DNA of 64,000 bases, from positions 1 through 64,000 of IMG/VR virus record IMGVR_UViG_3300009506_000009; one strand, 5' to 3'. This DNA comes from a virus. Positions 8,899 through 17,368 of the stretch are shown in pieces. Numbering within the stretch: position 1 is the first letter of the stretch; every line of letters begins with the position of its first letter. The translations under genes were made by a program, and so were the position numbers. The notes beneath the pieces are model-generated. The model worked only from the letters and a program-made list of their open reading frames with translations, had not been told where the DNA came from and ran no database searches.

Positions 8899-10522
8899 TC
8901 GATTCTTCTCCTATAACTTCCAGAACAGCCTGGAAGATCGCAGTAACGTCCTCTTCTGTCTTGGCCTCATCCAAGAATGTTTGGATTAAGTTAGCAGATT
9001 CTGGACTAATATGTTCAGCATTGAATTTGCGTGCATTCGCAGAGCCTAGTCGGTTCTTTGCAAAGCGACGCCATGCCCTTACTTCTTTAAGTGTTTCTTC
9101 CCGAACACGGGTGTCATGGTCATCTCCACGTTCTGGATCACTATCGAAGTCATCCTCTGGTGGAGCATCATCATCCGGTTCTTCATCACGACCTTCAGGT
9201 GGGCTACCCTGTGGTTCGTCTGGTTCCATGTCTGTGTCTTCCTGGGCAGAGGACTTAGCCTTTAACTGATCCAGGAACAGATCACCATCTTCATCCTTGC
9301 GTGCAGTCATATCTCGACCAGCACGGATTTCATTAGGTGTCACAGAGTTATTCTGGTAGTAGCGCATGTCTACAGTAGCACGTTCAAGAGCAGTCAAGAA
9401 GTCTGGTGAATTAAAACGGAACCACCAATCTCGGAACTGAAACTCACGAACAATAATCTGCCAGTAGAAAGCCTCTTCAACAACACGGAAGAGTGGCTCC
9501 ATGACAGTCTCGTGAAACTCTCGGCGAGCTTCTTTCATACCAGAGGCAGAGAGACCATCATATAATCCTACCTTGGCACCAGAAACACCAGTGACTGCAA
9601 ACTCTTCATCACGAGCAGACCCACGGCTTTCATTATATGGAAGTGCATCAGGAAGATTGCCAAGCTTATGGACCTTAAAGTTGCCTTGGACAACAATAGG
9701 TGTGCGGCCTGCATTATCAGGACCACGCCAACGGGCTGTGACCTCTTCAACAAAATCCTGGAAGCTTTCTTCAGAAATAGTATCCGGGAGTTCGTAGATC
9801 AACTCCGGTCTGGTATTGTTCTGAAGATAGGATCGTGCTAGTGTCTGTAAGTATATGTCAATTGGGAATGTGAAGTCGGAAAGAGCAACTAAATCGGACG
9901 CTCCCATTGGTGAGCCTCCGAAGTCAGGGTTAATTATATACACAATATCCCGTGGGTTTGAGTACTCCACTGGATCACCTGTTCCAGAAACAGGATATGC
10001 AATAAACGCTGGTGTTTTAAAGTTACCAAACCGATCAACTTGTGGTACCATAAATGCAGGAATGTGATCCATACTAATTGGAGTCCCACCCTCATCACGC
10101 ACTATATGGTAAGCTACCTGCCCAAATAATTTCAGGTACATTGTGCCTATAATAATCTTATAGGCCATTGAATAAAAGTCATTAATATTAGTCCAGGTTC
10201 CAGATGGTTCCGCAAAGAAACGGTACAGCTTTTTACGATGTAATTCTCGTGGACTGTTTGTCTCTTTATCGGGTACCAAAGACCACCATGCACCAACAGC
10301 GGAGCGACCAATCACAGCGATTGCCGCTCGAAGATAACCATGTTTGTCAATCAGACTATACAAGTCTTGAAGGTCAAGTATCCTTGTCTTTGTGTTGCCA
10401 AACGATGTCTTCTCGGACTGTAACAACGGTGTCTTATGAGTCACCGCTTTATCGGTTGCTACGAAGCCAACTCTCCCAGTACTGTTAGTTGACTTAGCAG
10501 TAGAGATAATTTGTATACTCAT
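8891..10522 (-). CDS. portal protein
   Basis: 543 residues, size and position of a phage portal that forms the dodecameric DNA gate. Recognisable portal features: the N-terminal wing, a stem/clip region with PRDIVYIINPDFGGSPMGAS and LARSYLQNNTRPELIYELP, and a helical part RDEEFAVTGVSGAKVGLYDG. The C-terminal 100 residues carry an acidic Asp/Glu/Pro-rich stretch (EPDEPQGSPPEGRDEEPDDD) and a helical tail. It is first in the portal-protease-capsid operon, ATG at 10522 with GGAG upstream. Confidence 0.92.
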   Translation of the reverse strand: MSIQIISTAKSTNSTGRVGFVATDKAVTHKTPLLQSEKTSFGNTKTRILDLQDLYSLIDKHGYLRAAIAVIGRSAVGAWWSLVPDKETNSPRELHRKKLYRFFAEPSGTWTNINDFYSMAYKIIIGTMYLKLFGQVAYHIVRDEGGTPISMDHIPAFMVPQVDRFGNFKTPAFIAYPVSGTGDPVEYSNPRDIVYIINPDFGGSPMGASDLVALSDFTFPIDIYLQTLARSYLQNNTRPELIYELPDTISEESFQDFVEEVTARWRGPDNAGRTPIVVQGNFKVHKLGNLPDALPYNESRGSARDEEFAVTGVSGAKVGLYDGLSASGMKEARREFHETVMEPLFRVVEEAFYWQIIVREFQFRDWWFRFNSPDFLTALERATVDMRYYQNNSVTPNEIRAGRDMTARKDEDGDLFLDQLKAKSSAQEDTDMEPDEPQGSPPEGRDEEPDDDAPPEDDFDSDPERGDDHDTRVREETLKEVRAWRRFAKNRLGSANARKFNAEHISPESANLIQTFLDEAKTEEDVTAIFQAVLEVIGEESNE

Positions 10523-10549
10523 TTTTCTCCTATTTACACACTACACCAT

Positions 10550-10557
10550 CTACAATC
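10550..10557 (-). promoter_or_regulatory. NATTGTAG motif (candidate late promoter) upstream of portal
   Basis: Minus strand GATTGTAG between the upstream terminator (10577-10600) and the portal RBS, 28 nt before the ATG. Confidence 0.55.
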
Positions 10558-10576
10558 TTATTTGCAAGCTGACGAC

Positions 10577-10600
10577 AAAAAGCCCCCTATATAAGGGGGC
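10577..10600 (-). terminator. Rho-independent terminator after fibre/adaptor operon
   Basis: Minus strand: 7-bp stem GCCCCCT/AGGGGGC, 5-nt loop, followed by five T. Confidence 0.85.
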
Positions 10601-10624
10601 ATGCGGCCTTACAGATAGGATCAC

Positions 10625-10897
10625 CTACCTCTCTTGTACTCGAATAGTCATAGTACGCTGGCAGATTCTACTAGCGTCAGTTGTTATCTTACAAGAAAGT
10701 TTATAGACTGTGCCTGCTACACCCGCACTGAGCCAAGCGGTTACGATTCCACTGTTCTCGGAATAACTATCGATCACTAAACCAGAGTCATCGACAGTGA
10801 CCTCTTGAGCGGTGATAGTCTCCGTGGTATCGAGCCAGTCTGTCCAGTCGAATAAGTAGTCTAGGGTCGAGTCCGGGTCTTTGAAAAATTGTAACAT
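10625..10897 (-). CDS. phage fiber-tail adaptor-like protein
   Basis: 90 residues with the hallmark layout of a small widespread phage/prophage family: an opening FKDPDSTLDYLFDWTDWL, then a beta-sandwich segment (ITAQEVTVDDSGLVIDS), a turn SGIVTAWLSAGVAGTVYKL and an ending TMTIRVQER. This family is annotated as a fiber-tail adaptor or Ig-like minor structural protein. GGAGG lies upstream of the ATG at 10897. Last gene before the terminator. Confidence 0.8.
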   Translation of the reverse strand: MLQFFKDPDSTLDYLFDWTDWLDTTETITAQEVTVDDSGLVIDSYSENSGIVTAWLSAGVAGTVYKLSCKITTDASRICQRTMTIRVQER

Positions 10898-10921
10898 GAA
10901 GACCTCCGACTGTTAGATTAC

Positions 10922-11296
10922 TTATGCAGGATCAGGGAACTCAACGTCAAATGCAGTAAGTGTGAATGTGTTACCGTTGGTAACGTTCTGAGTGGATGCA
11001 AGCGCACCTGCAACCAACAGCTTGGTTGCGGAGTTGTCAGTAAGTGACCACCAACCAGCAAGCTGTGTGTCATCTACAGTTCCGTCAGTGATAGCATCAA
11101 CGGTAATCTTACGACCAGATGCGTCACCATTGGCAGGTCCTGTAAACGAAGGTGCCGCTTTATAACCACACTCATAGGTTGACTGTGCCTCGGCATAAGT
11201 CGTAGGTTCCTGTGTGAAGTTGATATATAGATACTCAGTGTTCGTAGAGATATATGAACACGCCGCATCAAGGATATCATCGTGGATAAAAGCCAT
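10922..11296 (-). CDS. conserved phage structural protein
   Basis: 124 residues. The pattern ILDAACSYISTNTEYLYINFTQEPTTY, then AQSTYECGYKAAPSFTGPANGDASGRKITV and TNGNTFTLTAFDVEFPDP, matches a small family found beside fiber-tail adaptor genes in many phages; biochemical role unknown. Beta-rich, likely a minor virion component. Confidence 0.75.
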   Translation of the reverse strand: MAFIHDDILDAACSYISTNTEYLYINFTQEPTTYAEAQSTYECGYKAAPSFTGPANGDASGRKITVDAITDGTVDDTQLAGWWSLTDNSATKLLVAGALASTQNVTNGNTFTLTAFDVEFPDPA

Positions 11297-11317
11297 GGTT
11301 TTTCTCCTTAAAGATTG

Positions 11318-14188
11318 TTATGCAGTCAAAACACGTGTCTCAATTGGTATACTAAGTGTCCTCATATCGCTTTCAACACTCAACACACGTACCTCTCCCG
11401 GAACTGCTAATGTTCGATCATCTTCTTCAATCGCCAATACTCGTGTCTCTGCATCAACGACTAAGACTCTATCATATGGTCTAAAGTAATTCCATAAAGT
11501 TGGTGCATCATACGCTACTGTTCCAGCTAATACATCACTTGCAAGCAGAACGTGTACCTGACCAATACTTGGAGTGTCTATGGTTGGTACGCCACTGGCA
11601 ATGTCAGCAGAGATCAAGTAGTTCCAACCATATGCTCCAATAGTTGGCTCTTCGATTGTAACCTGACTTGTTAAATCATTAATGGATAGTACATGTACCT
11701 GTCCAATAGTCGCATTGTCAATAGTCGGTGTTGATGTTAAGTCAACAGACGTTAAAATATGTATCTGCCATACCGTAGGATTTTCAACAGTTGGTGAAAG
11801 TGCTGAAATTTCTGAAGAAACAAGCTGGTGTACCTGTCCAATATCAACACTATCAAATGTAGGAACAGGTGTGGTAATCTCGGTAGCAGATAAGGCATGT
11901 ATCTGGTTTATGGTAGTTGAGTCTACCGTAGCCTGGGAGGATAGCTCGGTTGCAGTCAGGACATGGACTTGACCTATTGTGCTTGTGTCTACTGTAGCTG
12001 TTCCAGATAGAAGATCGTTAGCCACCAAAGCCACAATCTGAACTAGTGCAGGTTGATCTACCCCAGGTCCTACTGAAATCAGATCAGAGGATGTCAGTAT
12101 ATGCGTCTGACCAATCGTAGACGTATCAACCGTTGGCGTTCCAGACAATAAGTCACTAGCTACAAGATTGTCTTCACCTTCTGTAGACAAAGAAGGTTGG
12201 TCTGTTGTTGGTGCTCCGGCTGTAACTTCGCTGGATGTCAGTACATGGGTTTGCCCAATAGTGCTGGTGTCAAGCGTTGGTGTCCCGGAAGTGACATCAT
12301 TGGCTGTCAGGTTGTCGGTTGCCTCTGAAACCGTAGGTGCGTCTAATGTTGGAGTGCCAGATGTAACATCAGAAGCAGTTAATACATGCACCTGTCCAAT
12401 CGTAGGTACATCAATGGTTGCTTGACTATAAACATCAACAGCACTAAGATTATGAATTTCTGTAACTGTTGGAGCATCAAGCGTTGGTGTACCCGAAGTT
12501 ACATCATTAGCTGTTAGAGCATGTTGTCCTTCGGCAAGAGTTGGAGCATCATAGGTTGGGGCACCGCTAGTAATATCAGTAGCTACTAATACCTGGGTTT
12601 GTCCAACCGTAGGTGTATCTAAAGTAGGTAGGCCACTAGTAGTATCCGTTGATACAAGCACATGAGTTTGCCCAATAGTTGGTGTATCAACAGTAGGTGT
12701 TCCACTAGTTACTTCTGTAGCCGTTAATGGATGCGTCTGCCCCACAATAGGAGTATCTAATGTTGGGGTACCGGACGTGATCTCAGATGCGGATAGGGCA
12801 TGCTCTTGACCAATAGTTGGCTGGTCAATAGTCACTTGACTTGTGAGATCGTTTATAGATAAAGTATGTACCTGCCCAATAGTTGGTGCATCTATCGTAG
12901 GTACTCCACTAGTGACATCACTGGTAGTAAGCGTATGCGTCTGGCCTAGAGTCGGGCTGTCTGCTGTTGGGGTGCTAGAAGTCAACGCTGATGCTGTAAG
13001 GATGTGTGTTTGCCCAATCGTTGCGGTATCAGTTGTTGGTACCCCGATGGTAACATCAGACGCTGTAAGGACGTGGGACTGCCCTATAGTTGGCGTATCC
13101 GTGGCTGGTACACCACTGGTATTATCGGAAGCAGTCAGGACATGGGTCTGCCCTACAGTTGGAGTATCCGCTGTTGGGGTACCACTTGTAATATCAGCCC
13201 CGGTAAGATGGTCAACAGTTCCCGATCCCTGTGGGATGGAGAACATTACCCAGGTAACAACAGCATAAGTATTTTCTGTAAGTGTAGACGTATCTGTGGT
13301 TGGCGTACCAGAAGTACTCTCAGAAGCAGTGAGAACATGGGTCTGCCCAATTGTGGAAGTATCTAGGGTTGGTGCACCTGATGTTATTTCAGACGCAGTT
13401 AGATGTACCACCTCTGCAATAGTTGGAGCATCCATCGTTGGCACTGCATTGGTAAGCTCAGATGAAGTCAAAATATGGGTTTGACCAATGGTACTTGTGT
13501 CAAGAGTAGGTGTTCCACTCGTAACATCTGAAGCTGTTAGGCTATCTTCGGTTGATGCTATTATTGGGAAGCAAACAGCCCCACATACCCACGAATCTGT
13601 CTGTGCTGTACTAAAGGTTGTAGTTAACGATCCACTAGCTGTGTCTGTTGCGTAAGCTGACGCCGTTTGGTATGATCCACGATCCGTTGCATCTAGGGTT
13701 GTCTGCCCGGTTACCCCACTCCATGTATTAACTCCAGCACCAGAGTTTGCCTCAGACACCATTGCCGCAAGCACATGACCGCCATCTGCGGTAGGAGAGA
13801 TGGTGGCTTCTGGGGCTGAACTTGTTCCTGTTCCTACAGTGTATCCATCTGTGATGGCTGTTGTATCCATCCCGGACATGTCAAGAGCCGAGATTGTTAC
13901 TACCGTACTAGAAGACGTGGTTACTCGAAGAGTTTGGCTGGCACCTGCTGTTGGGTTTAGGTACCTATACACATATATATAGTTATTGCCATTATTACCC
14001 GATGTAACCAGGGTCAAGGTTTCATCATTTCCACCAGGGTCAAGCACTACTGATGATAACAAATCTCCGTCTCCATAAAGACAGATTACTGCACCCAAAA
14101 TACGATCACTATTAGATGAGATCGTGATCGTTGCATCATGCTGTGTAGTGCCCGATGAGTATTGGAAAGCGGTATTATCTATAGCCAT
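11318..14188 (-). CDS. repeat-rich fibre-like/adhesin protein
   Basis: 956 residues. N-terminal ~215 residues form a beta-rich domain (SSGTTQHDATITISSNSDRI; DMSGMDTTAITDGYTVGTG; VCGAVCFPI). Residues about 216-900 are about 29 tandem units of 22-25 residues with consensus LTASDVTSGTPTLDTPTIGQ plus THV. The last 50 residues contain shorter repeats of the form RVLxVExDxRTLxV, typical of phage proteins encoded next to fiber-tail adaptors. Likely an extended virion fibre or decoration. Shares its repeat with the neighbouring 14188-15354 gene, so unequal recombination between them is likely. Starts one base before its neighbour's stop. Confidence 0.8.
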   Translation of the reverse strand: MAIDNTAFQYSSGTTQHDATITISSNSDRILGAVICLYGDGDLLSSVVLDPGGNDETLTLVTSGNNGNNYIYVYRYLNPTAGASQTLRVTTSSSTVVTISALDMSGMDTTAITDGYTVGTGTSSAPEATISPTADGGHVLAAMVSEANSGAGVNTWSGVTGQTTLDATDRGSYQTASAYATDTASGSLTTTFSTAQTDSWVCGAVCFPIIASTEDSLTASDVTSGTPTLDTSTIGQTHILTSSELTNAVPTMDAPTIAEVVHLTASEITSGAPTLDTSTIGQTHVLTASESTSGTPTTDTSTLTENTYAVVTWVMFSIPQGSGTVDHLTGADITSGTPTADTPTVGQTHVLTASDNTSGVPATDTPTIGQSHVLTASDVTIGVPTTDTATIGQTHILTASALTSSTPTADSPTLGQTHTLTTSDVTSGVPTIDAPTIGQVHTLSINDLTSQVTIDQPTIGQEHALSASEITSGTPTLDTPIVGQTHPLTATEVTSGTPTVDTPTIGQTHVLVSTDTTSGLPTLDTPTVGQTQVLVATDITSGAPTYDAPTLAEGQHALTANDVTSGTPTLDAPTVTEIHNLSAVDVYSQATIDVPTIGQVHVLTASDVTSGTPTLDAPTVSEATDNLTANDVTSGTPTLDTSTIGQTHVLTSSEVTAGAPTTDQPSLSTEGEDNLVASDLLSGTPTVDTSTIGQTHILTSSDLISVGPGVDQPALVQIVALVANDLLSGTATVDTSTIGQVHVLTATELSSQATVDSTTINQIHALSATEITTPVPTFDSVDIGQVHQLVSSEISALSPTVENPTVWQIHILTSVDLTSTPTIDNATIGQVHVLSINDLTSQVTIEEPTIGAYGWNYLISADIASGVPTIDTPSIGQVHVLLASDVLAGTVAYDAPTLWNYFRPYDRVLVVDAETRVLAIEEDDRTLAVPGEVRVLSVESDMRTLSIPIETRVLTA
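11490..13545 (-). repeat. about 29 tandem ~69-bp coding repeats
   Basis: Each unit encodes 22-25 residues of the LTASDVTSGTPTxDTPTIGQTHV type. Codon choice varies among copies while protein identity is kept, so the array is old and under protein-level selection rather than freshly amplified. One unit (near 13,270) carries an 18-20 residue insertion. Confidence 0.9.
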
Positions 14189-15354
14189 TAGACTACATCA
14201 GCCTCAATTCGTATTCGCAGGTTAGCATAGTTAGTAATGCTGTCCGCCTCGGCTCCAGACAAGGTATAAGAACCTCCAACCACAGAAGCACCAATATCGT
14301 TATGGCTCCAGGTTGCACGTTGGGTAACCCCTTCCATCAGGTAGAATGTAAGATTAACTGTGCTAGAACCAACTTTATAATAGCGGTAGTAAATAATATG
14401 GTCTGTAGAAGACTCCGGGTCATCACCGGGATCAAATGCCATTTCACATTGATCATTCGATGGGTTATTCCCACTGCGAATATAGTCTCCATCTACCGCA
14501 GGGTTTTCGTCAACCATGGCGTACAGGTCTACTCCAGTTGATGGGGTCCAGTTACCATCGGAAATATCAGATGCGGGTGAAAGCTGTTGTGGCTCTGTTA
14601 AAGTAGGAGCATCAAGAGTAGGTGTACCTGACGTTACTTCGGTAGCTGATAATACGTGTGTCTGTCCTATGGTAGGCGTATCGGTGGTAGGAGCTCCTGC
14701 TGTAACATCCGCAGAAGTTAAGGCGTGAGTTTGCCCAATCGTTGTAGTATCAACTATAGGTGTACCACTGGTCACATCGGATGCGGTTAAGGCATCAGCC
14801 CCACCTAAATCACCAGCCTCCCAATCATCGGCACGAGCGGTGGTGCTGTCACCATATGCATACATGCCCCCGTTGCCAGAAGATAAACCGGAATCTGTTT
14901 GCGCCCCTGGTGTGCCAGTAGTACTACCATCAATCGTAGGGGTAATTGTAGTGCCGCTGACTTCGATACGAAACACTTCACTAACGGCGGCAGTATGGCT
15001 TGCAGAACTGCCAAGCTGTGTTGGTGTAGATGCGGCATACCTCAATAAATAGTTGGTGTTGTTTAGCGTAACAAAAGTATAACAGCTTAAATTCGTCAAG
15101 CATCTTACGGCTGGACCAAAACTAACTGATGCAGATAAACCCGAAACAGATGCTAAAACAAATTGTGCATACTGATCGTTGTCAAATGTATCCGCATTCC
15201 AATATGGAAATTGTGGGATACTGGCCGCATCGGGTGCAACGGCATTGCTCTGAATATCAGGATCATAAGAACCTTGCTTAGACCAGCTAGTACCATGACT
15301 AGTTAGCTGTACTCCATCCGTATCAGTAAATGAATCGGTAGCCGGAAGTGCCAT
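14188..15354 (-). CDS. fibre-like protein with lectin-type domain and three repeats
   Basis: 388 residues. N-terminal ~180 residues look like a concanavalin/LamG-type beta sandwich (ATDSFTDTDGVQLTSH opening, FRIEVSGTTITPTIDG, ending with DDWEAGDL), a common carbohydrate-binding layout in phage tail proteins. Residues about 188-258 carry three copies of the same 23-residue repeat found in the next gene. The C-terminal ~130 residues are another beta domain. Probably binds the host surface or decorates the virion. Confidence 0.75.
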   Translation of the reverse strand: MALPATDSFTDTDGVQLTSHGTSWSKQGSYDPDIQSNAVAPDAASIPQFPYWNADTFDNDQYAQFVLASVSGLSASVSFGPAVRCLTNLSCYTFVTLNNTNYLLRYAASTPTQLGSSASHTAAVSEVFRIEVSGTTITPTIDGSTTGTPGAQTDSGLSSGNGGMYAYGDSTTARADDWEAGDLGGADALTASDVTSGTPIVDTTTIGQTHALTSADVTAGAPTTDTPTIGQTHVLSATEVTSGTPTLDAPTLTEPQQLSPASDISDGNWTPSTGVDLYAMVDENPAVDGDYIRSGNNPSNDQCEMAFDPGDDPESSTDHIIYYRYYKVGSSTVNLTFYLMEGVTQRATWSHNDIGASVVGGSYTLSGAEADSITNYANLRIRIEADVV

Positions 15355-15355
15355 A

Positions 15356-16189
15356 CTAGAACTCCAAACCCATTAAATAAAAAGGTTGATCTGCCCAATA
15401 GTTTCCTGCTGTTTTTACCAAAGATCGAAACTTTACATTAGGCAAAATAATTCCAGGATCATATCCGAAGGACTCAACTGTGGCATCAAACCATGCTTTT
15501 TCATAGTCAAGCAAGTCTCTATATGAGTCATCAAGTGCCACATTATCGAAGATTGATCTGTTTATACCTGACACAACAGAGAAAATAAGCACAGTTTCAG
15601 GAGTACCATTATTCCATCCAGGTAGTGTCAAGGCAGAATCCATATAAACATTCGCTGTGTCTGCGGTAGCATTTCCGATATGCCCTAAATGTGGTTGTAA
15701 TGCATCATCTAATACAATTACTGACATGCCAATGGTAGCGTAAGCATCAAAGCCCGCATCTAGTGCGGTAATCGATGTGTCCGCTACTGTAAATATACTA
15801 CTCTGAATAAGAGGAAAAGATATTGCTATACCACTGTATCTTTGGTTAAACTGAAACATTCCTGCTGTCTGTCGTAGGAGTTCACGATAGGTTGTGGAAG
15901 GGGTTAACCAATCTGTTGGAATATGTAATCCTTCAAAAAACGCATCGATTGTTGGATCGCTTATTGGGTCATCAAGACTTTCAGGAAAAGAGTATACGTC
16001 AGTATTCAAAATTAAAGCATCATGGTCTGTTTGCAATATATCTGCTAGTAGTAGCATAGTAGGAAGGAACCCATAATCCATGGCACCCCACTGACATACA
16101 ATGCCATCTGTGTTCATTATCCAATTAAAATATTTTGGACCTCGCCACCCATTAATGGTCTCAACAGGAATAAGGTAAAAGCGTAACAT
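15356..16189 (-). CDS. hypothetical virion-associated protein
   Basis: 277 residues, first gene of the fibre unit (ATG at 16189, AAGGAG upstream). It reads as a soluble alpha/beta protein with no motif I recognise; the N-terminus MLRFYLIPVETINGWRGPKYF is distinctive. Preceded by a terminator and a NATTGTAG motif, so late expression is inferred. Confidence 0.75.
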   Translation of the reverse strand: MLRFYLIPVETINGWRGPKYFNWIMNTDGIVCQWGAMDYGFLPTMLLLADILQTDHDALILNTDVYSFPESLDDPISDPTIDAFFEGLHIPTDWLTPSTTYRELLRQTAGMFQFNQRYSGIAISFPLIQSSIFTVADTSITALDAGFDAYATIGMSVIVLDDALQPHLGHIGNATADTANVYMDSALTLPGWNNGTPETVLIFSVVSGINRSIFDNVALDDSYRDLLDYEKAWFDATVESFGYDPGIILPNVKFRSLVKTAGNYWADQPFYLMGLEF

Positions 16190-16217
16190 GATTGTCTCCT
16201 TCTTTAGGTGCTATAGG

Positions 16218-16225
16218 CTACAATC
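16218..16225 (-). promoter_or_regulatory. NATTGTAG motif (candidate late promoter) upstream of fibre operon
   Basis: Minus strand GATTGTAG between the exonuclease terminator and the RBS of the 15356-16189 gene, 29 nt before its ATG. Confidence 0.55.
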
Positions 16226-16237
16226 GGTGCATAAAAC

Positions 16238-16261
16238 AAAAAAGCCCCGCAAATGCGGGGC
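16238..16261 (-). terminator. Rho-independent terminator after exonuclease gene
   Basis: Minus strand: stem of CCCCGC with GCGGGG, 4-nt loop, followed by six T. Separates the early minus-strand exonuclease gene from the late fibre operon. Confidence 0.9.
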
Positions 16262-16280
16262 CATTATCTCCACTAAGACT

Positions 16281-16958
16281 TTAGATATTCGGGTTGTCTT
16301 GTCTCCATTTTACTGTTAGCTGAGCCATCCTGGTAAACACTCTGTAGTTCAGCTTCGCTCCTTCCAGAGCATTGTGGATTTCTGGTTCAGGCTCTACATT
16401 CAACGCTAGTGCCAACCCTTTACCATTCTTTCCTTTACGGCTTCGAGAGCCGTTGATGAATGGAACAATGAACTTACTTTCAGCTACGGAGTATAAGTCG
16501 ATGTTGTCAAACACACGACCACCATCAGGCACCCAACCGTATCGCTTGATAATCTGTGGAGCCTCAGCTTCCATAAAGGCAAGGTCAAATCCTGGGTTCT
16601 GACCAACATACTGCCATCTGGTTGCATTTACTTTAAGCTCCTTTAACCACTTTTCAAACTTTCCCCAAGCTTCATCAACAGGGATACCCTCCTTACGAAG
16701 AGCTTCCTCCGTCCATCCGTTTACTTCCAAGGCTTTAGGACTAGCCTTAGCCATCAACTCATCAGACGGCATAATAACACAATAGAACTCGTCCAGTACT
16801 TCCCCATCAAGTCCCATTGCAACCGCACCAATTGATAATGTACAGGCGTCTGGAATATGATGCTGTAATCCAGAAGTCTCAAGGTCCACAAACAACACAT
16901 GCTTAGTGAACGCACAGTCGCTTAGTGCGGGTAGTACGCTTTCATCGATTGTATTCAT
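16281..16958 (-). CDS. DEDDh 3'-5' exonuclease (DnaQ-like)
   Basis: 225 residues. ExoI motif VDLETSG near the N-terminus, ExoII NPGFDLAFM in the middle and ExoIII HNALEGAK near the C-terminus give the DEDDh catalytic set of DNA polymerase III epsilon-like exonucleases, which remove 3' nucleotides (proofreading, repair or RNA trimming). The ATG at 16958 is preferred because GAGGTG lies 9 nt upstream; the ATG at 16964 is too close. Driven by a minus-strand TTGACA-17-TATACT promoter and followed by a terminator, a single-gene unit. Confidence 0.9.
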   Translation of the reverse strand: MNTIDESVLPALSDCAFTKHVLFVDLETSGLQHHIPDACTLSIGAVAMGLDGEVLDEFYCVIMPSDELMAKASPKALEVNGWTEEALRKEGIPVDEAWGKFEKWLKELKVNATRWQYVGQNPGFDLAFMEAEAPQIIKRYGWVPDGGRVFDNIDLYSVAESKFIVPFINGSRSRKGKNGKGLALALNVEPEPEIHNALEGAKLNYRVFTRMAQLTVKWRQDNPNI

Positions 16959-16974
16959 ATTCACCTCGGTGAGT

Positions 16975-17003
16975 AGTATACCATACTACAGTAATTATGT
17001 CAA
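16975..17003 (-). promoter_or_regulatory. sigma70-type promoter for exonuclease
   Basis: Minus strand TTGACA, 17-bp spacer, TATACT. Predicted start is about 16968, just upstream of the RBS of the exonuclease gene. Confidence 0.8.
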
Positions 17004-17237
17004 GGCTGTAAACTCAATTAGCTGTGCGTGTGATCCATGTATGATTGCAATATTTGACCCCTTCAACCCCTCGACAAGGGCATCTACTTGTTCATTGGTT
17101 AATACATCTTGAATAACTAACATATAGTTTTTCTTTGGGTCAAGCTCCATCAGGGATGGTTGTCCAATCAATTGGAATACTTCACCTGCAAATTCAGGAT
17201 CAGTCTTCAAGGCTTTACGCAGTAGTTGTTTGATCAT
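16995..17237 (-). CDS. hypothetical small protein
   Basis: 80 residues, expressed from its own TTGACA-17-TATAAT promoter whose predicted start leaves only a 2-3 nt leader before the ATG at 17237. Its last codons overlap the promoter of the exonuclease gene downstream. No family recognised; soluble alpha/beta composition (KNYMLVIQDVLTNEQVDAL). Confidence 0.75.
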   Translation of the reverse strand: MIKQLLRKALKTDPEFAGEVFQLIGQPSLMELDPKKNYMLVIQDVLTNEQVDALVEGLKGSNIAIIHGSHAQLIEFTALT

Positions 17238-17246
17238 AGTGGAGTA

Positions 17247-17275
17247 ATTATATCATAGTTATCTTTGTATGTCAA
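17247..17275 (-). promoter_or_regulatory. sigma70-type promoter (minus), near-leaderless
   Basis: Minus strand TTGACA, 17-bp spacer, TATAAT; the -10 ends 9 nt before the ATG at 17237. It forms a divergent pair with the 17333-17361 promoter. Confidence 0.85.
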
Positions 17276-17332
17276 GGTTTTCCACAAATTAGATCATAAG
17301 ACACAAAGTGTATGCAATATTGTTTGGTCCCC

Positions 17333-17361
17333 TTGACAATTGAACCGCTTTGGGTTATACT
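17333..17361 (+). promoter_or_regulatory. sigma70-type promoter, leaderless
   Basis: TTGACA, 17-bp spacer, TATACT. Only 7 nt separate the -10 from the ATG at 17369, so the transcript should start at or beside the start codon. Confidence 0.85.
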
Positions 17362-17368
17362 TATTGGC

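Noticed and set aside
11490-13545. Regularly spaced ~69-bp repeats resembling a CRISPR array
   Set aside because: The repeats are in-frame coding units with protein-level conservation and no distinct repeat/spacer alternation.
17312-17368. Upstream ATG extension of the primase-polymerase
   Set aside because: It precedes the promoter -35/-10, so it would not be transcribed from that promoter.
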